Part shown: positions 39,041 to 49,209 of the stretch, one piece after another
Layout: each line of letters begins with the position of its first letter
Position numbering within the stretch: position 1 is the stretch's first letter
DNA from: Desulfotignum sp.
GTDB taxonomy: Bacteria > Desulfobacterota > Desulfobacteria > Desulfobacterales > Desulfobacteraceae
Length of the DNA: 64,000 nt
Direction: 5' to 3'
NCBI GenBank assembly: GCA_021737695.1
Contig: JAIPDL010000003.1
Location: 62,001-126,000, forward strand
Translations under genes and position numbers: made by a program
The notes under the pieces: generated by a model
The model's database searches: none
The model's input: only the letters and a program-made list of their open reading frames with translations
What the model was told of the DNA's origin: nothing

Positions 39041-39553
39041 TCACGCGGTTTTCTCAATGGCTGTGATTTCATCCGGAGACAACACCCGATCAATATTGAG
39101 CAAAATTTTCACCCCGCCGTCCCGCTTGGCCATGCCCAGAATATAGTCATGTTTCAACTGGGTCCCGAATTTGGGGGTGTCTTCAATTTCATCTTCCCGG
39201 ATGTTGAGCACTTCAGACACCGCATCCACCACAATACCGATCAGCAACGTGGACGTATCAGAATCGATCTCTACCACAATAATGCAGGTTCTTTCCGTAT
39301 AGGGGATGGGTGCCATTTCAAATTTTGTCCGCAGGTCCAGCACGGGAATCACTTTTCCCCGCAAATTGATCACCCCCTTGACAAAATCAGGGGTTCGGGG
39401 AACCGATGTAATGGGCATCATGCCAATAATTTCTTTGACCTTAAGAATTCCGATGCCATATTCTTCGTTTTCCAGTGAAAAAGTCAGGTACTTGCCTGTT
39501 TTCACAATTGAGGCCTGAAGCGCCTGATCCATGGTTTTTGTCTCTTTCGACAT
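39041..39553 (-). CDS. cheW: Chemotaxis adaptor CheW
   Basis: YLTFSLENEEYGIGILKVKEIIGMMPITSVPRTPDFVKGVINLRGKVIPVLDLR; GAAGGAG RBS before ATG at 39553. Confidence 0.9.
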   Translation of the reverse strand: MSKETKTMDQALQASIVKTGKYLTFSLENEEYGIGILKVKEIIGMMPITSVPRTPDFVKGVINLRGKVIPVLDLRTKFEMAPIPYTERTCIIVVEIDSDTSTLLIGIVVDAVSEVLNIREDEIEDTPKFGTQLKHDYILGMAKRDGGVKILLNIDRVLSPDEITAIEKTA

Positions 39554-39608
39554 AGATTTCTCCTTCTCATTCATATAAACAGATTTTAACATGCAAAATA
39601 TATGTACT

Positions 39609-39636
39609 GTATCGACGTATCAGAGTCAAAGCTTTA
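39609..39636 (-). promoter_or_regulatory. Sigma28 (FliA)-like promoter for cheW-MCP
   Basis: TAAAGCTT-N12-GTCGATAC on minus strand (compare TAAAGTTT-N11-GCCGATAA); about 55 bp upstream of cheW. Confidence 0.6.
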
Positions 39637-39806
39637 ATACCCGTTCCACCATTTCTATTTTTGTATTTCCCTTTGATGATTTTTTTGACAACCTGATAAT
39701 TTTATAGTATCAAAACCTGAATATTCTGATTTTTCAGGACAAGAGACCTCGGCAAATTTCATTTCAGACGTTGGTTTCTTGAAACGGAATAAAAAGGTAA
39801 ATTTTG

Positions 39807-40499
39807 ATGAATGTAATATCCGGACAACCAGTACCCAAAAACAATACGGCAAAAAAAACGAAAACCTGTCCGGCGGGAATCATCGATTGTCCTGTCCATG
39901 AAAAATATGAATCACTGAAAAAAGCCTACCGGCGGTTGAAACGGTTTTCCATCAGAGATGAACTCACCGGATATTACAATTACTCGTTTTTAGTGACAAC
40001 ACTTGGCAACGAAATGGAACGGACCCGACGTTCCGGACTGCCCTGCTGCATTATCCTGGCGGATATCGATCATTTCAAAGTCATCAATGACGAGTTTGGG
40101 CATGAGTCTGGTAATCAGGCGATTAAAGCGGTCACCCGGTTATGGAAACAAAATATCCGACAGGTGGATTATCCCTGTCGGTACGGTGGAGAAGAATTTC
40201 TGTTCATTCTGCCCAATGAAAAACTGGTCAATGCGATCCAGACGGCGGAGCGGCTGAGAGAAAAACTGGAACGACACGGGTTGTGCCTGAAAAAGCAGCG
40301 GATCCGACTCACTGCCAGCTTCGGGGTGAGTGAATACAACGGGATGAGTCAGTACTCGGTCAATGAATTGATCGAAAAAGCGGATCAATTCCTTTATCAG
40401 GCAAAACATGCCGGAAGAAATTGCACCTGTCCAAACCACCTGCCGCGGACCGATCCCCAGCAACTTTCCATGGCTGAACGTATGGCATTATACAAATAG
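39807..40499 (+). CDS. Diguanylate cyclase (GGDEF) protein
   Basis: RDELTGYYNYSFLVTTL, CRYGGEEFLFILP (intact GGEEF). Confidence 0.85.
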   Translation: MNVISGQPVPKNNTAKKTKTCPAGIIDCPVHEKYESLKKAYRRLKRFSIRDELTGYYNYSFLVTTLGNEMERTRRSGLPCCIILADIDHFKVINDEFGHESGNQAIKAVTRLWKQNIRQVDYPCRYGGEEFLFILPNEKLVNAIQTAERLREKLERHGLCLKKQRIRLTASFGVSEYNGMSQYSVNELIEKADQFLYQAKHAGRNCTCPNHLPRTDPQQLSMAERMALYK

Positions 40500-40510
40500 A
40501 TCCCATGGGA

Positions 40511-41893
40511 TCATGATGAGACGGATGGAGAATCGGTCGATAGCACCGTCTTTTTTTTGTCTTCATACATGGCCTGGTCCGCCCGGTGAAGCAGCGCATC
40601 ACCGGAATCTCCGGGTGATGCCATGGCCATACCCGCGCTGACAGACACCTTGATATCCATCTGCCGGGCATGGGATACAAACTTTATCCTGGATATGAGT
40701 GATTTGAAGCCGTCGATCCGTTCCTGAACCATCTCCTGACTCAATCCATTCAAAAGCACCACAAATTCATCTCCCCCGTACCGGGCCACAAAATCGGTTT
40801 TCCTGAAATTTTTCTTCAAATTATCAGCCACCACTTTAAGCACCTTATCTCCGGCAACATGGCCGAATGAATCATTGATCCATTTGAAACCATTGATATC
40901 AAAAACGATCAAGGCCAGGGACTCATGGTCATCCAGCATGGTCAGTTCCCGGTCGATTTTCTGATCAAAGGATTTTCTGTTATGCACTTCGGTCAAGGCA
41001 TCATAAAAGGCCTGTTTACGATATGTCTTTGCTTTACTGGAAAATTTTTCAGCCATGGCCTCCACGGCGGCAATCTTTTTTTTGAGTTTTTTTATGGTGT
41101 CATTGGCCTTTTCCAGCTGTTTTTTCTCATTTTCCTTTTTTTGTTCGACAATCTGTGTGATATTTTTTAACCGGGAGATAACCGCCGCTTTAAGCTCATT
41201 GATATTATTTTTCAGCGTAAAGGCTTCAGAAATCGCTCCCATTTCCCGGCCGATGCTGTTTTCAAAAGACAAAAACCGTTTTTCCTTCTCACCGGCATTT
41301 AATTCCATTGAAATCACGGATTCAAGCTGGGAAACCTGGGTCAAAAGATCTTGAAAACCAGCATTTACGGATGAAAAATCAAGCAAAATTTTCTGTTTCA
41401 ATTCCCGGCTGTAATCTAAAAATGCTGTCACTTGACCGGTGATTTCTTCTTCAGGCACGTCAGTATCCAGATCAATCCGAATGGTTCGGGCTTTTTGCTC
41501 CAGCACACCGTCAACAGGATAGAAATTTTCCAGAAAAAAGTCTGTAATACGCCGAAGCATTCGAATCGTCTCCCTGATCCGGTGGTTCTGAGCGTTGTCT
41601 GCTGACTGCTCGCTGCCGGGCAGGTCACCGGATATGGATAATTCCCTGGAAAAAATGTGATTACGCAATTGATTGATCGTTTTTTCAATTTTTTCCCGAT
41701 ACTCCTCCGAATCCTGCTGGAGCATTGATTTGATATCTTTGACATCATCAAAAAAATCCGGTATGGTTTCAACTAGCAGTCCATAGGTATTGATCACCCG
41801 GAGCAGGCACGCCTTCTCTCTTTCATGATCAGAAAGAAGCTTTATCATTTCCGCATTTTTTTCAGTTGTGGCTTTTTCAACTTCCATTTTCAA
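40511..41893 (-). CDS. Diguanylate cyclase with N-terminal coiled-coil region
   Basis: YDALTEVHNRKSFDQKIDREL, ARYGGDEFVVLLNG (intact GGDEF). Confidence 0.9.
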   Translation of the reverse strand: MKMEVEKATTEKNAEMIKLLSDHEREKACLLRVINTYGLLVETIPDFFDDVKDIKSMLQQDSEEYREKIEKTINQLRNHIFSRELSISGDLPGSEQSADNAQNHRIRETIRMLRRITDFFLENFYPVDGVLEQKARTIRIDLDTDVPEEEITGQVTAFLDYSRELKQKILLDFSSVNAGFQDLLTQVSQLESVISMELNAGEKEKRFLSFENSIGREMGAISEAFTLKNNINELKAAVISRLKNITQIVEQKKENEKKQLEKANDTIKKLKKKIAAVEAMAEKFSSKAKTYRKQAFYDALTEVHNRKSFDQKIDRELTMLDDHESLALIVFDINGFKWINDSFGHVAGDKVLKVVADNLKKNFRKTDFVARYGGDEFVVLLNGLSQEMVQERIDGFKSLISRIKFVSHARQMDIKVSVSAGMAMASPGDSGDALLHRADQAMYEDKKKTVLSTDSPSVSS

Positions 41894-42039
41894 TCCATTT
41901 TGTAATCAAACCTGAAAATTGAGAATATAGCCGGGCCAGGCATAACAAGTCAATAAAATATGGAAGGCGGATCACTTTTCATTGATTTTATTCAACGAAT
42001 TATATAAATTGCTCAAATTACATTAGGAAAAAATCGGCT

Positions 42040-42933
42040 ATGACTCAACCCATTGACAAAGAATATGCGACCACAAAACTGCTGAATTTCATCCGGCAGA
42101 TGCCCAGCCTTTCAACAACGGCTGCCAAAGTATTGCAGGTTTGCAATACACCGGCCCCGTCACCCAATGACCTCAACCGGGTAATCAGTTTGGATCCGGT
42201 GCTGGCCGGCAAAGTGCTGAAATTGATCAATTCCGCCTACTATGCCCGTAGAAATAAAATCACTTCTTTGACCCGGGCCATCATCATGCTGGGCATCAAT
42301 ACCATCAAAAATCTGATTTTGAGCACGGCCATTGTCAAGAGTGTGACAAATAGTGCCATACCCCGCACAATGGACATGAATGCGTTCTGGTCCCATTCAA
42401 TTCAAGTCGGCGTGACCGCCAGATTGATTTCCCGAAAGATGGGAATCCCGGACCTGGACCAGGAATTTTTCTTTCTGGCAGGGCTGATGCATGATTTGGG
42501 AAAAATCCCCATGACCAGTCAATTTTCTGACGTTTATGACCAAATCCTGGATACCTATCACAATGAAGGCTGTGAAATTTGCCGGGTGGAAGAGCAACGA
42601 CTCGGTCTGACCCATTGTGATGTCGGTCAAATGATTGTAGAAAAATGGGGGTTGGGAGATGAGATGGCCACCGCCTTTACCCACCACCACCATATCAGAC
42701 GTCATGCCAAAAGCAACGAACAGGTCGGATGGATCATTGAAATGGCAGATATTTATGCCCATCTGACTGAAATGGAACCAAGTGCTAAGTCTATACAACT
42801 GCTTTCGGTTGAGATCCCTCCGGAACTGGATCTGCTTAATCGAAAAACCGGCGTCTCTCTGGAAACTCTGGAAAAATTCAATGATACCATTTATATTGAA
42901 ATGGAAAGTGCCAAAACCTTTCTGAACCTGTGA
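42040..42933 (+). CDS. HDOD domain protein
   Basis: LPSLSTTAAKVLQVCN-like start, VISLDPVLAGKVLKLINSAYYARRNKITSLTRAIIMLG, LAGLMHDLGKIPM. Confidence 0.9.
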   Translation: MTQPIDKEYATTKLLNFIRQMPSLSTTAAKVLQVCNTPAPSPNDLNRVISLDPVLAGKVLKLINSAYYARRNKITSLTRAIIMLGINTIKNLILSTAIVKSVTNSAIPRTMDMNAFWSHSIQVGVTARLISRKMGIPDLDQEFFFLAGLMHDLGKIPMTSQFSDVYDQILDTYHNEGCEICRVEEQRLGLTHCDVGQMIVEKWGLGDEMATAFTHHHHIRRHAKSNEQVGWIIEMADIYAHLTEMEPSAKSIQLLSVEIPPELDLLNRKTGVSLETLEKFNDTIYIEMESAKTFLNL

Positions 42934-42998
42934 AAATCCTGATTTTTGAACCATGAGACTTTGCAAAAACATTTAATCAATCCGTGTCAGGACAAGCA

Positions 42999-43916
42999 AT
43001 GATAATTAAATTTTGGGGCGTTCGTGGATCCATACCGTGTCCCGGATCCCATACGGTTAAATACGGTGGAAACACTGCCTGCATTGAACTAAGGCTTGAA
43101 AATCCGGACCGGCTGATCATCCTGGACGCCGGCTCCGGAATACGGGAACTGGGGAACCATCTGGTAACCCGGGGAGCATGCAAAAACGGACTCAACGCCG
43201 AAATATTTCTGACCCACACCCATTGGGACCACATTAACGGCTTCCCGTTTTTCACTCCTTTGTATATTCCCGGAACACAGGTCACTGTTCATGGCCCCAT
43301 TGCCATGGAAAACGATTCTCTGGAAAAAATTGTGGGAGGCCAGCTGACCTATTATTATTTTCCGGTTCAAGAAACCGATCTTGCCGCAAAAATACATTAC
43401 CGGGAGCTCAAGGAAGGCCAATATGATTTTGGCAATGGGTTGACCATAGAAGTGCAGTATTTGAATCATCCTCTTTTATGCTTGGGATACCGGTTCACAT
43501 TTCAGGATAAAATACTGTGCACGGGATATGATACGGAACCATTCACAAATATTTTCTGTACCGACCCGACCGATCCAGCCTATGATCCGGTCATGGCCGA
43601 TGAAGGCGAGCTGGCGGCCCGTCAGGAAAATGAAAGAATATACAAATTCTTCGACGGGGCGGATCTGTTGATTCATGATGCCCAGTATACGCTGGAAGAA
43701 TACCATCCCGCCAAGATCGGCTGGGGACACACCGCCATTGAAACCGCCATCGAAGCCGGATTAAAATCTCATGTCAAACGGCTGGCGCTATTTCACCATG
43801 AACCCGTTCGAACGGATCAGGACCTGGATAAAATTGAGCAGAAATTTCTGTCCCCAGACACCGCTCCGGATATGGACATTTTTTTTGCCCGGGAAGGCAT
43901 GGAAATCCGTATTTGA
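42999..43916 (+). CDS. MBL-fold metallo-hydrolase
   Basis: IKFWGVRGSIPCPGSHTVKYGGNTACIELR; THTHWDHINGFPFF; HDAQYTLEEY. Confidence 0.85.
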   Translation: MIIKFWGVRGSIPCPGSHTVKYGGNTACIELRLENPDRLIILDAGSGIRELGNHLVTRGACKNGLNAEIFLTHTHWDHINGFPFFTPLYIPGTQVTVHGPIAMENDSLEKIVGGQLTYYYFPVQETDLAAKIHYRELKEGQYDFGNGLTIEVQYLNHPLLCLGYRFTFQDKILCTGYDTEPFTNIFCTDPTDPAYDPVMADEGELAARQENERIYKFFDGADLLIHDAQYTLEEYHPAKIGWGHTAIETAIEAGLKSHVKRLALFHHEPVRTDQDLDKIEQKFLSPDTAPDMDIFFAREGMEIRI

Positions 43917-43936
43917 CAATTTTTTGATAAAAAAAT

Positions 43937-43964
43937 TAAAGTTTTTTTGTCCAGATGACGATGG
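43937..43964 (+). promoter_or_regulatory. Sigma28 (FliA)-like promoter upstream of the FlgM gene pair
   Basis: TAAAGTTT-N12-GACGATGG; -35 half is a perfect match to TAAAGTTT. Confidence 0.65.
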
Positions 43965-44030
43965 TAAGAATGAAAGGCACTTTCCTGAAATCATTCACGG
44001 TGGAAGGGCCGACAATTTTGAGGTGATACC

Positions 44031-44447
44031 ATGGTTATTTCAACATATCAGCTGAATACGGTGTTAAGGGTCTATGGAAACCAGCTCAGACAGGGACGGA
44101 TATCTCCCCATACAAACACCGGTCAGTCACGCTCACCAGATTCGGTGAATATTGCGGCCGGAAGCAAACGAGATGCCGTTGTGGAAAAGGTGGTCTCAGG
44201 GATGATGGATCGAATCGCAGACAGCGGTCCCCGGAATCCGGATGAAACAACCGCGTTCAGGCGCTTAGAGCAGGAATTCGGACAAGGGTTGATCCTGTCC
44301 AGAAAAAACGGCAACCAGTTTCAATTCAAAGCGGTGTCAGACACCGCCAATACAGCCATTGATATTCCCGCAAAAACATCGGATAATCTGGTGGAGCGTT
44401 TGAACACCTACCTGGCCGACATTGTCAGTCAAAACATGGTGGCATAA
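44031..44447 (+). CDS. FlgM-associated small protein (DVU0524-like)
   Basis: 138 aa, immediately upstream of flgM; resembles the DVU0524 FlgM-associated family as I recall it. Confidence 0.6.
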   Translation: MVISTYQLNTVLRVYGNQLRQGRISPHTNTGQSRSPDSVNIAAGSKRDAVVEKVVSGMMDRIADSGPRNPDETTAFRRLEQEFGQGLILSRKNGNQFQFKAVSDTANTAIDIPAKTSDNLVERLNTYLADIVSQNMVA

Positions 44448-44466
44448 TATATCGGAGACTTCAGCT

Positions 44467-44793
44467 ATGAAAATCGACAGCAACTATACCAATTATGAAG
44501 TGGACAACATATCCCCCCGAAACACAAACCTGCCGGGGGAAACATCCGGCCGATCCGAAAATACCCGGACAACGGAAACAGAAAAAAACTCTCCAGACAC
44601 GGTGGTCAATCTGTCCCGGGCATCCAGGGAAGCACAACTTATCAAAGATACCATTGATAAAACACAGGATATCCGGCAGGAAAAAGTGGATCAGCTGAAA
44701 CAGGATATTTCAAACAATCAATATCGCATCAATCCCCAAGCCATTGCCAGTAAAATGATTTCCCATTTTACCAATGATTTTTTCACGTCCTGA
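44467..44793 (+). CDS. flgM: Anti-sigma28 factor FlgM-like
   Basis: Short; VVNLSRASREAQLIKDTIDKTQDIRQEKVDQLKQDISNNQYRINPQAIASKMI is FlgM-like. Confidence 0.8.
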   Translation: MKIDSNYTNYEVDNISPRNTNLPGETSGRSENTRTTETEKNSPDTVVNLSRASREAQLIKDTIDKTQDIRQEKVDQLKQDISNNQYRINPQAIASKMISHFTNDFFTS

Positions 44794-44820
44794 TGAAGAA
44801 GGATTGGCTGAATAAATTAC

Positions 44821-45288
44821 CTACCGATGCGCTGTTACTCCCTGTAAAGACGTATGTGAAAGCAATCGGGTTTTGTGTGAATATTTGTCATCCGGTATCA
44901 CCAGCTGAACCGCTACCCGGGATGACAGATCCATTACCAGGGGGCCTAAAAAATTACCTGTCATTTTTTCAGGTGCCCCTCTTGGAATATTCACCACCAC
45001 ATAACATGTAATCTCCTGGAACATTACGTTCAAATCAATCCATGAAATAGTTTGCAAGTGTTGCCTGAAATCTGGATGATATCCCGGCACAAACTGATTC
45101 GGTTCGGTAATCACAAGCGCCAGATCCGGATCATCCAGACTCTGGTACCAGAAAAACGGTGAATTTTCCTTGTTCTGAATAATGACGAACCTTTTGCTGT
45201 CAATAAACCCGGGCATGCCATCCGGCATCCGGATCACCTGGGATGCATCCAGATGAAGTTCTCCAAATCGTGTGGTTTCAATTTTCAC
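44821..45288 (-). CDS. fliW: Flagellar assembly factor FliW
   Basis: [32 protein letters not shown]; adjacent to csrA. Confidence 0.9.
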   Translation of the reverse strand: MKIETTRFGELHLDASQVIRMPDGMPGFIDSKRFVIIQNKENSPFFWYQSLDDPDLALVITEPNQFVPGYHPDFRQHLQTISWIDLNVMFQEITCYVVVNIPRGAPEKMTGNFLGPLVMDLSSRVAVQLVIPDDKYSHKTRLLSHTSLQGVTAHR

Positions 45289-45536
45289 GGTTTTTCCTTT
45301 TTCCCGGAAACAGATTGATACAGTTCATTGGCAATGGAAAGATCTGAAGCCATGATCCCAGTGGCGTCCTGATTTTCCTGACACACTTTTTCATAAACCT
45401 CCTGCCGGTGAATCGTGACATTCAAAGGGGCTTCGATACCTAATTTCACCTGGTTTCCTTTGGTCTCCAGCACCGTAATGACGATGTCATCACCAATGGC
45501 AATTTTTTCTCCCGACTTCCGTGTCAGAATCAGCAT
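45285..45536 (-). CDS. csrA: Carbon storage regulator CsrA
   Basis: [51 protein letters not shown]. Confidence 0.97.
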   Translation of the reverse strand: MLILTRKSGEKIAIGDDIVITVLETKGNQVKLGIEAPLNVTIHRQEVYEKVCQENQDATGIMASDLSIANELYQSVSGKKEKP

Positions 45537-45628
45537 GGCTTTTTTTGCCTTTTTGTTTTTTTTATATGAACGAACTGATCAACCTGCCAGAATCTTTCAT
45601 TGTTTGTTGAGCCAGGCAGGCATGGCCG

Positions 45629-46525
45629 TTATTTCAAATAATCCAGCAGGTTCATGGACATCAGCTTGCTGGAGGAAGACATGGCGGCCTGGTACGACAG
45701 CTGTATCTGCTCCAGGTGGGTGATGGCCGCAATAATGTCCGCATCTTCCATGCTAGACAACCGTTCTGTCTCACTGATTTTCATTTCCTGAAAAATGGAT
45801 GACTTCATATCCAGGCGGGTCATCTTGCTTCCCACCCCGGCAATCTCACTGTTCAGATCGGAAAACCGCTTTTCAAGGTCTTTGATGGCAGTGTCGATAC
45901 CCTCCAGATCATTATCATCAAGAGCAGTCTTGAAAGCATCCAGCGTGTCAAATACCTTACTGAAAATCTTGTCCCCATCTCCGCCGATCTCTATCTTGGT
46001 ATCGGTTCCAAGCTTGATGGAAAAAGGCTGGTCATCGCCCTGATAGACAATCTCTTTTATGGTGTCATCAATTTCATCCGTTTCCACCGCAAATGAGGGG
46101 GTGTCCGTGTGATAGCCCGAAAAAATATAGCGATCCTCCACCTGGGTATTGGCCAGAGACATCATCTGTTCCTCGATGTGCTGGACCATGCCAGCGGCAT
46201 CCTTTCTATTTTCGGGGCTGATGGGCGCGTTGGCCATCTGAAGGGCCAGGGTTTTTGACTCTGAAATCAGATCCTGGGCCTGGGTCAATGCATTTTCAGA
46301 CGCTGTCAGCCAGTTGTTCCCCACAGCGATGCCCCGTTCCAGCTGTGTCAGGCCATTGAGGGTGGATTTGATGCCCTGGGCCTTGACCATGTCCATGGGA
46401 TCATCGGAAAGGGCATTGATCCGCTTTCCGGTAATCACGGTTTCCGATGCATCATTCAAATCCCTGGTAATATCCGCCAGGCTGTTTCGAACGAAACTGT
46501 ACATCATCGAAGTGGCAACCCGCAT
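45629..46525 (-). CDS. flgL: Flagellar hook-associated protein 3 FlgL
   Basis: MRVATSMMYSFVRNSLADITRDLNDASETVITGKRINALSDDPMDMVK; flagellin-like C-terminus. Confidence 0.9.
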   Translation of the reverse strand: MRVATSMMYSFVRNSLADITRDLNDASETVITGKRINALSDDPMDMVKAQGIKSTLNGLTQLERGIAVGNNWLTASENALTQAQDLISESKTLALQMANAPISPENRKDAAGMVQHIEEQMMSLANTQVEDRYIFSGYHTDTPSFAVETDEIDDTIKEIVYQGDDQPFSIKLGTDTKIEIGGDGDKIFSKVFDTLDAFKTALDDNDLEGIDTAIKDLEKRFSDLNSEIAGVGSKMTRLDMKSSIFQEMKISETERLSSMEDADIIAAITHLEQIQLSYQAAMSSSSKLMSMNLLDYLK

Positions 46526-46565
46526 ACACACTCTCCTTTATTTTTACAGCCGGGCGCCCCTGCCG

Positions 46566-48356
46566 CTATTTCAAGCGAAGCAGAGTATCCAGCATCTCAT
46601 CGGCCGTGGTGATCAATTTTGCTGCTGCCGCATACGCGGACTGAAACGCCATCAACGACACCATCTCTTCATCCAGAGACACCCCGGAAACGCTTTCCCG
46701 GATTTTTGTCATCTGGGCATGGATCGCCTCGCTGTTCTCTTTTTCCATGGCTATGCCCGATCCGGTAATGCCGATCCCCCCCAGCAGGGTATGAAAATAA
46801 TTTTCCGTGGTGGTGTCGAGCACCCCGGTGTTTCCCTGGTTATTTCCAATTTCCATGGGCGTATATTGCAGATCGGCGATGGCAATGGCATTGCTGTTGT
46901 CCCCCTTGGCATGACTGCCCTGGTCACCGATGGTGCCGGCAGCAATATATGGCCCCCCGTTTTTCACAAGATCCGATACCGCCATGGTCGCAGCGTCATC
47001 CCCTTTGAAAAACGTATTGATGCCCAATGCGGCCAACACATGACTGGTGTCATCGGAAAACCCGAAGGAATACCCGTCATCGGCTGTAATCTGAAACCGG
47101 TTATCCACGATATCAGCCTGAATATACGGAACAGGATCAGGATCTCCAACATTCTCAGGATTGAATTTGTTCAACAGATCCTGCAATGTCATGTCTTTCG
47201 TAATGTCTATTGTAAACCCATCTATCACATCAAGCGTTGCAGCGTTCGAATCAATGGGTTGCCCCTCTGCATCGTAAATCCAAACAGTAACACTGGTTGG
47301 ATTCAAGGCATCACCTTCAATCCGGTCCTGAAAAGCCAGGCCGGATGATGACAATATCGTGCCCAGGTCTGCCAAAGGATCAAACGCATAATCACCGGTC
47401 ACGGAAGTGAATTTCTCCAGTCCGACTCCCTGGCTGTGCTGCCCGTTCACCTGCCAGATCAGTGCCTCTGCTGTTTCATCCAGATCCGTGCGAAATCCGT
47501 GAATGATATTATTGCGCATGTCCAGCCATCCGCCGATCCGGCCGCCGCTGATTTGATCTGTCACATCCCACTCATTACCGCCGGATCCGGCCAGTTTCAG
47601 TTGGCCATCCTCCATTGAAAGATCAAAGTTTCTGCCGTCCCTGACCAGATCGATGCCATTGGCGGTCATGATCGTCAACGCGCCGGTGTCCAGTTCAAAC
47701 GAGGAAATATTCATAAGTTCGGACAATTCGTTCAGTTTCATGTTCCGCTGATCCCTGAGGGCAAGGGCGGTTTTCCCCCCGGTTTCAAGAGATACAATCT
47801 GCTGATTCAGATCTGCCAGCCCGGATGTAATCCGGTTGACATCTTTCGCACCGGTATCCAGGCGATTGTCAATGTCCTGAACCAGGTTGTCCATCTGTGT
47901 GGTCAACCGGTTGAACCCTTCTGACAACTGCAAACTCTTTTCCGACAGGACCCGTCTTTCCGCAGTACCAGAAGGAAAATTCGCCAGATCCTGCCACGAA
48001 TTCCAGAATTCGAACATCAATGAGGACACATCCGCACCGGAACCGGTACTGAAAATCTGTTCGATCTGATCGAGATAATCCTGCTGGGAGGAAAAAAAAG
48101 AGGCTTTGGATCCCTGATCCCGCAGGCGGGACTCGACAAATTCATCATTGATCCCGGTAACCCCTTCAAAGGAAACCCCGCGTCCGAGGGTCAGGTTGCC
48201 GATTCGTTCCGTGGGGGCTGGTTGCAGCATCGGCGACTGTCGGGTGTATCCGGGGGTATTGACATTGGAAATATTGTTGGCGGTGACTTCCAATCCATAT
48301 TTCTGTGTCGACAGGGCAGATCCGGCGATATTGAAGATTGCGCCAAGGCCTGACAT
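46566..48356 (-). CDS. flgK: Flagellar hook-associated protein 1 FlgK
   Basis: GAIFNIAGSALSTQKYGLEVTANNISNVNTPGYTRQ; C-term VSLDEEMVSLMAFQSAYAAAAKLITTADEMLDTLL. Confidence 0.95.
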   Translation of the reverse strand: MSGLGAIFNIAGSALSTQKYGLEVTANNISNVNTPGYTRQSPMLQPAPTERIGNLTLGRGVSFEGVTGINDEFVESRLRDQGSKASFFSSQQDYLDQIEQIFSTGSGADVSSLMFEFWNSWQDLANFPSGTAERRVLSEKSLQLSEGFNRLTTQMDNLVQDIDNRLDTGAKDVNRITSGLADLNQQIVSLETGGKTALALRDQRNMKLNELSELMNISSFELDTGALTIMTANGIDLVRDGRNFDLSMEDGQLKLAGSGGNEWDVTDQISGGRIGGWLDMRNNIIHGFRTDLDETAEALIWQVNGQHSQGVGLEKFTSVTGDYAFDPLADLGTILSSSGLAFQDRIEGDALNPTSVTVWIYDAEGQPIDSNAATLDVIDGFTIDITKDMTLQDLLNKFNPENVGDPDPVPYIQADIVDNRFQITADDGYSFGFSDDTSHVLAALGINTFFKGDDAATMAVSDLVKNGGPYIAAGTIGDQGSHAKGDNSNAIAIADLQYTPMEIGNNQGNTGVLDTTTENYFHTLLGGIGITGSGIAMEKENSEAIHAQMTKIRESVSGVSLDEEMVSLMAFQSAYAAAAKLITTADEMLDTLLRLK

Positions 48357-48358
48357 GA

Positions 48359-48847
48359 TCACACCTCCTGACGCAGAAACCGCACCGGTTTCTGTGAATT
48401 GAATGCACATTGCCGGTTATACACGGCAGGGGTGCTGTCTTTTTCTGTTCCGGATATGATGGCCATAATCTGGTCCATAAATTGAAGGGATTCATTCATG
48501 TATGTCATATTGGACTGTCTCAATATATCGATCTGTCTTTTCAACACCGATATCTCCCGGATAGACTTGCTGACCGCCCCCCGATCGGTTCGGGGCAGAA
48601 CCTTATAGAGCTGATTCAGATCAAATGGGGCAGAACAGAACGAGGCCACAAAATCAGCCAGATTTTTTTTCACTGTGCTGATTTCCATGCACAACGCATC
48701 TTTTTCACTGGAAATCCGCCAAAGTCTGTCGATTTCAACCTGGATCAGCGCATCCCGCTCTTTTTCAAAACAGGCCCGCAGATTCTGATAAAGCTGCTTC
48801 TTTTTTTCAACCTGCTGCTCAATCCATTGAACGTCATTTTGATTCAT
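48359..48847 (-). CDS. FlgN-like flagellar chaperone
   Basis: Helical ~160-aa protein directly upstream of flgK. Confidence 0.65.
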   Translation of the reverse strand: MNQNDVQWIEQQVEKKKQLYQNLRACFEKERDALIQVEIDRLWRISSEKDALCMEISTVKKNLADFVASFCSAPFDLNQLYKVLPRTDRGAVSKSIREISVLKRQIDILRQSNMTYMNESLQFMDQIMAIISGTEKDSTPAVYNRQCAFNSQKPVRFLRQEV

Positions 48848-48906
48848 AACACACATTTCCCTTGTTAACCTCATCGACACGTCATCCCGATTTCTTTATT
48901 GGAAAA

Positions 48907-49209
48907 TCACTTTTCAGATATATTCAATTTTTCAAACAACAGATTTCCCAATCCGATACCGTTTCCACTGGTCAGTGAGTCAGCCATAGTCTCGTTGAAC
49001 ATGGATTTGATAATTTTGCCATCATTGCCCTTGAGCAGACCCTGCTCACCGCTAAAGCCGCGATCCGCACTTTTCAGCATTTCATTGACAAATATGGATT
49101 CAAAATCCATGCACGCTTTTTTAAGACGGTCAGTTCCCGGCTCGGTATTGGGTGCCATGGGGCTTACCCCCGGAATGATTCCTGTCTGCATATTATTCTG
49201 CCCTCCCAT
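48907..49209 (-). CDS. flgJ: FlgJ N-terminal-like rod-binding protein
   Basis: RLKKACMDFESIFVNEMLKSADRGFSGEQGLLKGNDGKIIKSMFNETMADSLTSGNGIGLGNLLFEKL; no muramidase domain. Confidence 0.85.
   Translation of the reverse strand: MGGQNNMQTGIIPGVSPMAPNTEPGTDRLKKACMDFESIFVNEMLKSADRGFSGEQGLLKGNDGKIIKSMFNETMADSLTSGNGIGLGNLLFEKLNISEK

Noticed and set aside
41940-42010. Possible sigma28 promoter between the GGDEF and HDOD genes
   Set aside because: Only partial match (TAAA-N15-TCCGCC); not convincing.
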